NCBI RefSeq assembly: GCF_001020205.1
Contig: NZ_CP011663.1
Coordinates: 2,728,001 to 2,792,000 of the forward strand
Source of the DNA: Clostridium sporogenes
GTDB lineage: Bacteria; Bacillota; Clostridia; Clostridiales; Clostridiaceae
Direction of reading: 5' to 3'
DNA length: 64,000 nt
This document shows, piece after piece, positions 1 through 6,575 of the stretch. Every line of letters begins with the position of its first letter. Positions within the stretch are counted from its first letter, which is position 1. The notes below the pieces were generated by a model that was not told the DNA's origin, made no database searches, and saw nothing but the letters and a program-made list of their open reading frames with translations. Made by a program: the position numbers and the translations under genes.

Positions 1-34
1 GAAATAGTGTGTTTGTACGTTGTATAATGGGGAC

Positions 35-104
35 AAGAGCTTTGCAGAGCTCTTATCCAATTTTTATAGAAACATTTAAATGAATGGGTGCTTTGCAGAG
101 TACC
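35..104. repeat. Two short hairpins sharing an 11-bp loop-side repeat
   Basis: The 11-mer GCTTTGCAGAG occurs at 39-49 and again at 90-100, 51 bp apart. Each copy sits in a small dyad: AAGAGCT (35-41) pairs with AGCTCTT (48-54), and GGT (87-89) pairs with ACC (102-104). They lie just past the stop codon of the small prophage gene that ends at 104. Neither has a good T-run, so they may be processing or translation signals rather than terminators. Function not known. Confidence 0.45.
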
Positions 105-280
105 TATTTGCTTTTATCTTCCATAGTTTCAAATACTACTTCATCACTGTTGCTGTCATATTTCACACTACTTATAAAGTATTCTGGATTCTCCCAATCA
201 TAAATTTTAAATCCATTTCTATTCAAGCTACTTATCTGTGCATTTATACTTTGTATTAAAGTTTTAAAAGAATTATCCAC
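104..280 (-). CDS. Small prophage protein, 58 aa, unknown function
   Basis: A GTG-initiated frame of 58 codons begins VDNSFKTLIQSI and ends in an acidic stretch. The start is supported by a strong ribosome binding site (AGGAGG, 7 nt upstream of the GTG). It follows the next small gene by 15 bp in the same direction, so it reads as part of the leftward prophage early operon. The N-terminal half looks amphipathic and helical; there is no membrane segment or recognisable motif. I do not recognise the family. The ribosome binding site and tight packing are the reasons for calling it a gene. Confidence 0.6.
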   Translation of the reverse strand: MDNSFKTLIQSINAQISSLNRNGFKIYDWENPEYFISSVKYDSNSDEVVFETMEDKSK

Positions 281-295
281 ACTCTAACCTCCTTT

Positions 296-442
296 CTAAA
301 ATGGAACTACTAAGTCATAGTGATTTATTTCATCTATAAGGCTTTCCACTTCATTTTTTATGTTCTCTATATTTCCTTCTTCAGCATATTTTAAAACCCA
401 ATTTAAACGATATATTAATGCATCTTTATCGCTTTTATCCAT
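296..442 (-). CDS. Small prophage protein, 48 aa, unknown function
   Basis: A 48-codon frame starting MDKSDKDALIYRL, with AGGAGG placed 7 nt before the ATG. The ATG is 2 bp past the stop codon of the recombination-associated gene upstream, and the gene ends 15 bp before the next small gene, which is typical of phage operon packing. The peptide is charged and predicted helical (two helices around residues 5-20 and 25-40), with no cysteines and no membrane segment. It could be a small accessory or regulatory phage protein. Function not assignable from sequence. Confidence 0.6.
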   Translation of the reverse strand: MDKSDKDALIYRLNWVLKYAEEGNIENIKNEVESLIDEINHYDLVVPF

Positions 443-444
443 TC

Positions 445-1302
445 CTACACCTCCTGGTCTTGTAGGAATGGTGGTAGATCTTCTTCTTCTGCCTCTGCTG
501 TATCTTCTTTTTTACTTAATCCTTTGTCTACTAATATTTTGCAAGCTTTTTGTATTACTGGATCTTTTGCATTTTTCATAAGCCAATCTATATAGTCAGG
601 AGCTTCTTTCATTATCTGTCCTAAAGTTTTACCTTTATTTTTACCAAAGCTTATTTTAATGTTCCCAGCACTATTTTCATCTATGTTCTGCATTTGCTCT
701 TGTTGTAAAAAATCTTGCATATCATCCAGGTCCTGTGTAAATACATCACTTAAGCTTGCTACTTGTAATACTGCATCTATAAAAGCTCTCTTTTTAGCCA
801 TCTTTAAAATTGTATTTACTAAGTCTGCTATATGCGAATTAGGGATCTTATACTTTATAGTTCCATATTTAGTAGTTACTTTTTCTACTGTACTAGGATC
901 TATTCCATCTGGTACTGCATCAACATTCATATATCTATATTTCTTTTCCATGCTATTGCAATTTCCAACGCCTTGACTTACTGGATTACCATTTCTATAT
1001 AAGGTGCATTTTATGTTATAAGCAAAGAACCCATCTTTATAGTCCTCTGTTCTTTCCAAAAATTCATACTCTGGGTTAAGTCCAAACATCATACAAATCT
1101 TTTCGCCACCTGGTTTTAAAAGTGTTGGTTTACTTCCAATTCCAGCAATTACACCATAATCATGGTCTTGTTTTAAATTCTTTTGAATTACTGCTTGAAA
1201 GGTTGCTATCTTTTGCATAGTGCTTTGTATAGTGCTTATATCTACACTATCTATAAGGCTAGTAACTTGATTATTTTTAACTATTTCTAATTGATTTTCC
1301 AT
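445..1302 (-). CDS. Phage recombination-associated protein with exonuclease-X-like C-terminal domain
   Basis: 285 aa. Residues about 25-195 form a domain seen in Gram-positive phages and plasmids, recognisable by the segment MAKKRAFIDAVLQVA (168-182) followed by SDVFTQDLDD (185-194). Residues about 216-260 (ISFGKNKGKTLGQI, then a YIDWL motif) resemble the small domain found at the C-terminus of exonuclease X-like proteins. The C-terminal tail is acidic (residues 266-285), like that of ssDNA-binding partners. By context, beside a Gp157-family gene and in an early operon, a role in phage DNA recombination or ssDNA annealing is likely, but this is inference. The ATG has AGGAGG 7 nt upstream. Confidence 0.6.
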   Translation of the reverse strand: MENQLEIVKNNQVTSLIDSVDISTIQSTMQKIATFQAVIQKNLKQDHDYGVIAGIGSKPTLLKPGGEKICMMFGLNPEYEFLERTEDYKDGFFAYNIKCTLYRNGNPVSQGVGNCNSMEKKYRYMNVDAVPDGIDPSTVEKVTTKYGTIKYKIPNSHIADLVNTILKMAKKRAFIDAVLQVASLSDVFTQDLDDMQDFLQQEQMQNIDENSAGNIKISFGKNKGKTLGQIMKEAPDYIDWLMKNAKDPVIQKACKILVDKGLSKKEDTAEAEEEDLPPFLQDQEV

Positions 1303-1313
1303 TATTTTTCCTC

Positions 1314-1799
1314 CTATCTAATTCTTAAACTTTCAGTTTGTTTTATAGCTGCTCCTGGAATTTCTTTTCCCTCTTTAAGTGCTGCTAATATATCTTTTTT
1401 AACTAACTTCTTTTCGATTGCAAAGTACTCTTCTGGGATACTTTCTTCCTCTGTTATCTCAACACTAGGTGCATTTTTCTGTATGCCTAATGTAAATATC
1501 TTACCTTTTATTTTCTTAATGTCTGTGGCTCTCATGGAGTTTTCTGCATACTCCTTTAAATTAACTATCCTATTTTCTAAAGACTTTCTTCTATCTGCTA
1601 ACCTCTTCTCTTCTTCTTTTAAACCTTTAGCATCCACCTCTATAGATTTAATTACTTTTGCCACATTTTCTAGTTTGGTGTTTATTTCCTCTGCTATGTT
1701 ATCTAAGCTTTCCTTTAGCATTTCTACTGGTACTTCTGGATTGTCTGCTAAATCCAAAAGATTCTTATAATTTTGTGTTAGTTCATATAATTTTGCCAT
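1314..1799 (-). CDS. Gp157-family siphophage protein
   Basis: 161 aa from the ATG of MAKLYELTQNYK. I chose this start rather than one five codons earlier because GGAGG lies 7 nt before it and because TAATG couples it to the upstream stop. The layout is that of the siphovirus Gp157 family: N-terminal helix beginning LYELT, long central coiled coil (about residues 25-85) rich in Lys, Glu and Leu, then a C-terminal part with IQKNAPSVEI and a final LRIR. The family was named from Streptococcus thermophilus phages and has been linked to phage resistance; its molecular role is unknown. Here it is co-transcribed with the recombination-associated gene 11 bp downstream. Confidence 0.85.
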   Translation of the reverse strand: MAKLYELTQNYKNLLDLADNPEVPVEMLKESLDNIAEEINTKLENVAKVIKSIEVDAKGLKEEEKRLADRRKSLENRIVNLKEYAENSMRATDIKKIKGKIFTLGIQKNAPSVEITEEESIPEEYFAIEKKLVKKDILAALKEGKEIPGAAIKQTESLRIR

Positions 1800-2110
1800 T
1801 AAAATTCCTCCCATAAAAAACGATTAGCTGTACTTCTATAAAAATCTTCTCTAGCCCTTATTTCACTTAGTTGTAACCCCTTTCTGATATCAAATCTATC
1901 TTTTGGGTTACATTTAGCAACACCCACTCCTTTAATTGCTCCTGTTTCATTTGTCATTACCGCAGTTATGTTTCTACCATTTCTATAAAATTTTAAATGA
2001 TGCACTTGTTTTTTGAGGCGAGTACCTTTCTTCATTCGCTTACATTCCTTCATTGTTGTAATATCCATTGTATTTACAATAAATAATTCAAATATTTTCT
2101 TTTGGCTCAT
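1799..2110 (-). CDS. Phage protein of unknown function, 103 aa
   Basis: 103 aa, basic, with no membrane segment. Residues about 35-85 look like a small alpha/beta fold (HLKFYRNGRNITAVMT, then GVGVAKCNPKD and a predicted helix). Similar GVAKC-P-D segments occur in small hypothetical proteins of Firmicutes phages, but I cannot name a function. AAGGAGG lies 10 nt before the ATG. The stop overlaps the start of the Gp157 gene as TAATG, so translation is probably coupled. It is the first gene of this leftward block after a 245-bp leader that holds a large stem-loop. Confidence 0.6.
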   Translation of the reverse strand: MSQKKIFELFIVNTMDITTMKECKRMKKGTRLKKQVHHLKFYRNGRNITAVMTNETGAIKGVGVAKCNPKDRFDIRKGLQLSEIRAREDFYRSTANRFLWEEF

Positions 2111-2147
2111 TTTTAAGTTTCCTCCTTTATTTTGTACCTCTTCACCT

Positions 2148-2255
2148 CCTTGTAACTAAATCAACTAACTGTTATCGCAGTGGCCATGCATTTTATTTTG
2201 GTGTGGCTCTTATCTTCGCCTACTCCCGCTCTAATTAGTTCATTTAGTTACAAGG
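2148..2255 (-). ncRNA. Prophage leader stem-loop, candidate structured RNA
   Basis: CCTTGTAACTAAAT (2148-2161) is perfectly complementary to 2242-2255, and after one C/C mismatch AACTA (2163-2167) pairs with TAGTT (2236-2240). This gives a stem of about 20 bp around a 68-nt loop that is more GC-rich than its surroundings. On the minus strand the stem ends in AAGGAGG, upstream of the start codon at 2110, so folding could hide a ribosome-binding-like sequence. No good start codon with a ribosome binding site is seen inside the loop. It may be a regulatory leader of the early operon; the function is inferred. Confidence 0.45.
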
Positions 2256-2281
2256 ATTTTGGTACTAATTTCAATGTTCTA

Positions 2282-2311
2282 GCATATACATATTAATGGG
2301 TAAGTATATGC
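2282..2311. promoter_or_regulatory. Small dyad between rha-like gene and early operon
   Basis: GCATATAC (2282-2289) and GTATATGC (2304-2311) form a perfect 8-bp inverted repeat with a 14-nt spacer, upstream of the leftward early operon. It differs from the lysogeny-switch operators at 3.7-3.9 kb, so it may be a separate operator or a small hairpin. Confidence 0.35.
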
Positions 2312-2339
2312 ATTTTTACTGTAGTAAAATTTTTTAAAA

Positions 2340-2353
2340 AGGCTTTTCAGCCT
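2340..2353 (-). terminator. Intrinsic terminator of the rha-like gene
   Basis: On the minus strand AGGCT-gaaa-AGCCT is followed by TTTTTAAAAAATTTT, starting right at the stop codon of the Rha/ORF6C gene. The stem is short but the T-rich tail is good. Confidence 0.65.
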
Positions 2354-2354
2354 A

Positions 2355-3122
2355 TCATAATTTTATTCCTTGCTTTATTGCTATTTGACTTACTATGCTT
2401 ATATAAATTTCTTTAAGCCTTACATCATTGGCTATAACATCAAGATTATTTAATTTATCAATTTGACTTTGTGCCATTCCATTAAGTGCTGCTCTAGCTT
2501 GTAAGTTTTTAAGTCTTATACTTAATTTACATTTAGCCCTTTCTTCTAATGCTCTATAGATTTCGTCCTTAGGTGTTTTGTAATCTTGTAACTTATAACA
2601 AATCTTTCCTATCAGCTTATTGGTTTCTTTTCTCCATTCTTCTTTTGGATTTATTGTTATTACATCCCTAATAGCTTGTACCTCTTCTTTGGTTTCTTTA
2701 CCTTCCTTCTTAACTGTTTCTAACTGATATTTGACATCTTTCATTTCTTGTAAACTTTGTATAAGCACATCTTCTATGCATTTAGGTTTTTGCTTTTCTT
2801 TAATGTATTGCTCCATCTTATTAAATGCTTCAATATATTTAAATTTCCAACTATCAGCTTTGGCTCCTGTGAACCCCATAACTATAAACGTAAATCCATC
2901 TCTAGTTAATAAATATTCCTTGTAGTCATTGCCATTATGATTAAAAGTTGTCGGTATGAATAACTTTGAAATCTTAACCTCCGAATTTTCGGTAGTTAAA
3001 CTTTCTATTTTATTATCAATAGCTTCAACTACATGAGAATGTCTTTTTTCAAAATCATTTGCAACTTTTCTGCTACTTACTACTGGTTGTCCATTTTCTA
3101 CCTTTAAAACTACCTTTTCCAT
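2355..3122 (-). CDS. Rha-family phage regulatory protein with ORF6C C-terminal domain
   Basis: 255 aa. Residues 1-105 match the Rha/antirepressor domain: VVSSRKVANDFEKRHSHVV near the start, then the HNGNDYKEYLLTRDGF segment and WKFKYIEAFNKME. Residues about 125-255 match the ORF6C-type domain (EWRKETNKLIGKI onward). In lambdoid and Gram-positive phages such proteins counteract the lysogenic repressor or modulate early expression. The gene is first after the Cro-like gene in the leftward early region and has its own terminator. AGGAGG lies 7 nt before the ATG. Confident for the family, less so for the regulatory target. Confidence 0.88.
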   Translation of the reverse strand: MEKVVLKVENGQPVVSSRKVANDFEKRHSHVVEAIDNKIESLTTENSEVKISKLFIPTTFNHNGNDYKEYLLTRDGFTFIVMGFTGAKADSWKFKYIEAFNKMEQYIKEKQKPKCIEDVLIQSLQEMKDVKYQLETVKKEGKETKEEVQAIRDVITINPKEEWRKETNKLIGKICYKLQDYKTPKDEIYRALEERAKCKLSIRLKNLQARAALNGMAQSQIDKLNNLDVIANDVRLKEIYISIVSQIAIKQGIKL

Positions 3123-3182
3123 GCTCTTACCTCCTGTAAAATTTAAAGTTAATCACTTTACATCTGTACGTATTTAAAATGA

Positions 3183-3326
3183 TTAATTTTTCTTTTCAAT
3201 TTCTGATATTAAATACTCGAGTTCTTTAGTTGTCAACATTTCTGATATTACATCAGCTAACGCTTCTGAATACTTATCCTCCAAAATAGTCATATCACTC
3301 GGTAAAATTAAAGTTACTTCATTCAT
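3183..3326 (-). CDS. Small prophage protein, 47 aa, unknown function
   Basis: A 47-codon frame starting MNEVTLILPSDM with AGGGG 7 nt upstream of the ATG. It lies between the tiny ORF at 3382-3447 and the Rha-like gene on the same strand. The peptide starts with a beta-like stretch and continues as an acidic helix. No motif is recognised. The position between cro-like and rha-like genes is where phages often encode small DNA-binding or anti-repressor peptides, but nothing in the sequence proves this. Confidence 0.5.
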   Translation of the reverse strand: MNEVTLILPSDMTILEDKYSEALADVISEMLTTKELEYLISEIEKKN

Positions 3327-3381
3327 AATTAAACCCCTAAAAATATTATTAATTTATACTATGTCTATTAACAGCTTACAG

Positions 3382-3447
3382 TTACGCACTTTTTTTAGTT
3401 TTCTTCTTTACATTCTTCTTTTTTATTTTAAGAACCACTCTTTTCAT
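3382..3447 (-). CDS. Possible very small basic peptide, 21 aa
   Basis: MKRVVLKIKKKNV then a Lys/Thr-rich end; 21 aa, strongly basic. GGGGAG lies 6 nt before the ATG, and the frame sits 13 bp past the stop of the Cro-like gene. The ribosome binding site and position favour translation, but the length makes this uncertain; the composition could simply reflect AT-rich DNA. Confidence 0.35.
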   Translation of the reverse strand: MKRVVLKIKKKNVKKKTKKSA

Positions 3448-3460
3448 GTATAACTCCCCT

Positions 3461-3649
3461 TTAAATTAAACTCTCAACCTTTTCTTCCAGTGCATTCGCA
3501 ATTTTTGTTATTGTATCTATTCTTGGATTTTTAGCCTTACCGCTTATTATGTCATGTAAAGTCGAATACGCTACTTGACTTTTAATAGATAGTTTGTACA
3601 ATGTTAATCCGCTCTCTTCTATCTTTTGTTTTAGCTTTTCTACATTCAA
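3461..3649 (-). CDS. Cro-like helix-turn-helix regulator
   Basis: 62 aa, essentially a single XRE-type helix-turn-helix: KLSIKSQVAYSTLHDIISGK spans the recognition helices (about residues 19-38). It starts at TTG, not ATG: AAGGAGG sits 10 nt upstream of that TTG, while the neighbouring ATG is out of frame and meets a stop at once. It is divergent from the CI-like repressor and the first gene of the leftward early region, the position of cro. It probably binds the TATCR-N6-CGATA operators in the 250-bp gap between the two genes. Confidence 0.85.
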   Translation of the reverse strand: MNVEKLKQKIEESGLTLYKLSIKSQVAYSTLHDIISGKAKNPRIDTITKIANALEEKVESLI

Positions 3650-3662
3650 TTCTCCCCCTCCT

Positions 3663-3678
3663 TATCGCTTTACCGATT
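3663..3678. promoter_or_regulatory. Lysogeny-switch operator O1
   Basis: TATCGCTTTACCGATT fits the dyad TATCR-N6-CGATW shared by four sites in this gap. It lies 14 bp upstream of the TTG start of the Cro-like gene, over its likely leader or promoter. Confidence 0.7.
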
Positions 3679-3692
3679 ATATTATTATGATA

Positions 3693-3708
3693 TATCATTT
3701 TGCCGATA
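3693..3708. promoter_or_regulatory. Lysogeny-switch operator O2
   Basis: TATCATTTTGCCGATA matches the TATCR-N6-CGATA dyad. It begins 30 bp after O1, about three helical turns, so two repressor dimers could contact each other on the same face of the DNA. Confidence 0.65.
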
Positions 3709-3786
3709 TTTCAAAATTAACTTTGTTTCATTTAAATAAAATATCTTGTAAATGCTTCCAATTTCTTAAATTTTTTTAATTTTCCT

Positions 3787-3802
3787 TATCAGTTTACCGA
3801 TA
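3787..3802. promoter_or_regulatory. Lysogeny-switch operator O3
   Basis: TATCAGTTTACCGATA matches the shared dyad, in the middle of the divergent intergenic region. A weaker related half-site (TGTCGGTTTT) follows at about 3818. Confidence 0.7.
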
Positions 3803-3852
3803 TTTTCCTTTAACATATGTCGGTTTTTATAATATTTTTGTTCTTTACTAAT

Positions 3853-3868
3853 TATCGGTTTAACGATA
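3853..3868. promoter_or_regulatory. Lysogeny-switch operator O4
   Basis: TATCGGTTTAACGATA is the most symmetric of the four sites. It lies about 40 bp upstream of the CI-like start codon, where it could serve autoregulation of the repressor. Confidence 0.75.
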
Positions 3869-3908
3869 TAATATAGATAAAGTTTTTTTATTATATGAGG
3901 TGACAATT

Positions 3909-4283
3909 ATGGAAATATCTGAATTAGGATTAAATATAAAAAAGTTTAGAAAACAAAAAGGATGGTCATTAAGTAAATTAAAACAAGAAAGTGGTGTTGG
4001 GTATGCTACTTTACATGATATAGAAAATGGTAAAAGCAAAAAAATGAATTCAAAAAATCTTGAAAAAGTGGCAAAAGCTCTTAACGTAACTACTAATGAA
4101 TTGTTAGGTATTGATATAGTAGAATATACAGTTACAGATTTAGAAGAAACTCTTAAAATTATTTTGCAATCAGATGAATTAGAAATAGATGGATTGACAG
4201 TTACTGAAAATGAAAAAGAAGAATTAAAAGATTTCTTTAGCTTGGCTGTAAATAGTATAAAAAGAAGGAGGAAAAAAGAATAA
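3909..4283 (+). CDS. CI-like phage repressor (XRE family)
   Basis: 124 aa from ATG; an in-frame GTG three codons earlier is rejected because GAGGTG forms the ribosome binding site of the ATG. Residues 4-65 are an XRE helix-turn-helix (NIKKFRKQKGWSLSKLKQ, then VGYATLHDIENGK) close in type to the divergent Cro-like protein. Residues about 75-124 are a short acidic then basic tail, too small for a LexA-type autoprotease domain, so induction by RecA-driven self-cleavage is unlikely. It lies 1 bp from the serine recombinase gene and is probably co-transcribed with it, linking integration to lysogeny. Confidence 0.85.
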   Translation: MEISELGLNIKKFRKQKGWSLSKLKQESGVGYATLHDIENGKSKKMNSKNLEKVAKALNVTTNELLGIDIVEYTVTDLEETLKIILQSDELEIDGLTVTENEKEELKDFFSLAVNSIKRRRKKE

Positions 4284-4284
4284 A

Positions 4285-6129
4285 ATGGAAACAGTGGGGA
4301 TATACTCTAGGAAGAGTAAATTTACTGGCAAAGGTGAAAGCATAGAAAATCAAGTTCAAATGTGTAAAGAATACATAAATCAAAGATTAGGTAAAAATAT
4401 TAAAATTGTAATATATGAAGATGAGGGCTTTAGTGGAAGTACAACCGATAGACCTAAATTCAAAGAAATGATTAAAGATATAAAATTAAAAAAAATTAAT
4501 ATTCTTATATGTTATAGATTAGATAGAATCTCTCGTAATGTAGCTGATTTTTCTAATACTCTAGAAATTTTGCAAGAAAATAACTGCTCTTTTATCAGTA
4601 TAAGAGAGCAGTTTGATACATCTACACCAATGGGGCGTGCTATGATTTATATAGCATCCGTATTTGCACAACTCGAGAGAGAAACTATAGCAGAGAGAGT
4701 TAAAGATAACATGCTTGAATTAGCTAAAACTGGGCGTTGGACTGGTGGAAAAATTCCTCTAGGTTTTATTTCTGAAAGAGTTAAATATACTGATGACGCT
4801 GGACTTCAAAGAGAATATTCAATTCTTAAAATAGATAAGGAAGAAATAAAATTCGTTGAATTCTTATATGAGAAATATTTGGAACTTGGTAGTTTACATA
4901 AGCTAGAAGTATATATAACACAAAATCAATTAAAATCAAGAAATGGTATTATGTTTGAAAAATCAAGTCTAAAATTAATACTACAGAATCCTATATATGT
5001 TAAGGCAAATTATGAAGTTATAACTTATTTAAAAGAAAATAACTGGATCGTATATGGTGAACCAGATAATAAGCACTCATTACTAAGTTATAATAAAACA
5101 GAACAATCTTTTAAAAATGGTAAGCATACTAAAGTAAAAAAATCAGAAAATGAAAGATTTGTAGCTATAAGTAATATTGAGGGGTTTATAGATCCAAATT
5201 TATGGCTACAGGTTCAAAGACAATTTGATAAAAATAGAAGTAAATTTCCTCGATTAGGGAAGACTCATAATGCTCTACTTGTTGGTAAACTAATATGTGG
5301 TCAATGTAAGGAATATATGTTAGTACAACATGGGAGGGTTTCAAAAACCACAGGGAAAAAATTATTTTATTACACCTGCTCTTTGAAACGAAAATCTCAT
5401 AAAAAATTATGTGACAATAATAACGCTAAAGCAGATTATGTAGAAAACCTAGTAATTAATAGCTTAAAATTATTATCTAAATCAAAAAAGAAATTTATAA
5501 ATCAATTAAAAATTTCATATAAAAATAAATTAAAATCTACTAAAGCCTCAATTGAAAAACTCTCTTTAGAAAAATCTTTAAGTGAAAAGAAAAATCAAAT
5601 AGATAACTTAGTTTTAGCATTATCTAAAAGTAGTGAAATAGAAGATATACTTCTAGGAAAAATTAAATCCTTAAAAAATGATTGTATTCAAATTGAAAAT
5701 AAAATTAAATATATAAATAGCTCTGCAGAAGAACAGAAATTAAATAATATAAATTTAGATTTAATCGATTCTATTATAGATGAATGTTCAATAATAGATA
5801 AGCTAACTAGGGATAAACAAAAAAGGATAATAGATACTTTAATAGATACAATTTACTGGTATGGATCTGGCAATGGCAAAGGGAAAATTAAAATTAAATT
5901 TATAGGTGCTGATGAAGATACTAAAGAAATTGTGTTATCTGAAGAAGAACTGCAACCAAAAATGTTGCAGTTCTATTCACATAGCACATGCAAAATTAAT
6001 GACTTCTTATTATCCTTTAGAAAAACTAAGAAAAATAAAGGGATTAGAAAATGTAAAATATATAGATCCTTATGCAGGTGGAAAAGGAAATTCTATAAGA
6101 TATTTGTCTGTAGCTCCAAGAACGGATGA
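4285..6129 (+). CDS. Large serine recombinase (prophage integrase) reading across attR
   Basis: 614 aa as it stands. N-terminal resolvase domain (1-145) has the catalytic Ser11 in YSRKS and the arginines in RLDRISR (78-84), plus FAQLERETIAERV. A recombinase domain (about 150-260) follows, then a zinc ribbon with a CGQC pair near residue 340 and a later Cys pair, and a coiled coil (about 400-480). The expected C-terminal end of the family is near residue 550. The remaining about 48 residues are read from host DNA beyond the integration junction, in a different frame from the host gene. It integrates and, with a directionality factor, excises the phage. Confidence 0.93.
   Translation: METVGIYSRKSKFTGKGESIENQVQMCKEYINQRLGKNIKIVIYEDEGFSGSTTDRPKFKEMIKDIKLKKINILICYRLDRISRNVADFSNTLEILQENNCSFISIREQFDTSTPMGRAMIYIASVFAQLERETIAERVKDNMLELAKTGRWTGGKIPLGFISERVKYTDDAGLQREYSILKIDKEEIKFVEFLYEKYLELGSLHKLEVYITQNQLKSRNGIMFEKSSLKLILQNPIYVKANYEVITYLKENNWIVYGEPDNKHSLLSYNKTEQSFKNGKHTKVKKSENERFVAISNIEGFIDPNLWLQVQRQFDKNRSKFPRLGKTHNALLVGKLICGQCKEYMLVQHGRVSKTTGKKLFYYTCSLKRKSHKKLCDNNNAKADYVENLVINSLKLLSKSKKKFINQLKISYKNKLKSTKASIEKLSLEKSLSEKKNQIDNLVLALSKSSEIEDILLGKIKSLKNDCIQIENKIKYINSSAEEQKLNNINLDLIDSIIDECSIIDKLTRDKQKRIIDTLIDTIYWYGSGNGKGKIKIKFIGADEDTKEIVLSEEELQPKMLQFYSHSTCKINDFLLSFRKTKKNKGIRKCKIYRSLCRWKRKFYKIFVCSSKNG
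5955..5998. other. Right attachment junction (attR) of the prophage
   Basis: Up to about 5960 only the recombinase frame makes sense; from about 5984 the +2 frame becomes a continuous GidA/TrmFO-like protein (AHAKLMTSYYP onward). The crossover core must lie between. Serine recombinases use very short cores, so it cannot be placed exactly without the left junction, which is outside this window. Confidence 0.7.
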
Positions 6130-6484
6130 TATGAAAGTAAAAGGATTAGAAAATCTTTTTGTTGGTGGAGAAAAATCAGGGCTGTTCGTAGGACACACCG
6201 AAGCCATAACCACAGGAAGTTTAGCTGGACACAATGCTGTAAGACATTGTTTAGGTATGCCAATGTTAATTCTTCCAAGAAGCATTGCTTTAGGAGATTT
6301 AATAGCTTATGCAAACCTTAAACTTTATTCAAAGGAAGGTAGAAAAAATAGATATACCTTTGCGGGTGCAGAATACTTTAAGAAAATGGTTGAAGAAAAC
6401 TTATATACTACAGATAAAGAAGAAATAAGAAAAAGAGTTTCAAAATTAAACTTAGAAGATGCTTTAGCTCAAAAATTAATATAA
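5984..6484 (+). pseudogene. 3' part of a GidA/TrmFO-type FAD-dependent oxidoreductase, split by the prophage
   Basis: About 166 codons of C-terminal sequence. LENLFVGGEKSGLFVGHTEA and the following TGSLAGHNAVRH are the FAD-binding C-terminal motifs of GidA/TrmFO-type flavoproteins; the rest (YTFAGAEYFKKM, LYTTDKEEIRKR) belongs to a clostridial subgroup. The 5' part, including the N-terminal Rossmann motif, is absent and should lie beyond the left end of the prophage. No ribosome binding site precedes the first in-frame ATG (5999), so this part is probably not translated alone. Excision would restore the gene. Whether the enzyme acts on tRNA is not known from this sequence. Confidence 0.82.
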
Positions 6485-6490
6485 AATTTA

Positions 6491-6514
6491 GGAGCCAAAA
6501 TTATGGCTCCTTTT
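6491..6514 (+). terminator. Intrinsic terminator after the oxidoreductase gene
   Basis: GGAGCC (6491-6496), 8-nt loop, GGCTCC (6505-6510), then TTTT. It ends the plus-strand host gene before the convergent purB. Confidence 0.85.
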
Positions 6515-6575
6515 AAATATTAAATAAACTTAAAACTATTCCTAAAATTGTAAACTCCAGAATTTATAATTTGGT

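Noticed and set aside
360..976. Plus-strand open frames within the prophage early genes
   Set aside because: They mirror the minus-strand coding genes, have hydrophobic low-complexity translations and no ribosome binding sites.
2168..2235. Short protein-like frames in the prophage stem-loop
   Set aside because: Both strands have readable frames in the loop, but none has a start codon with a ribosome binding site; the pairing of the arms suggests RNA.
5906..5983. N-terminal extension of the oxidoreductase fragment from the ATG at 5906
   Set aside because: These codons are an out-of-frame reading of the recombinase gene and do not resemble the flavoprotein.
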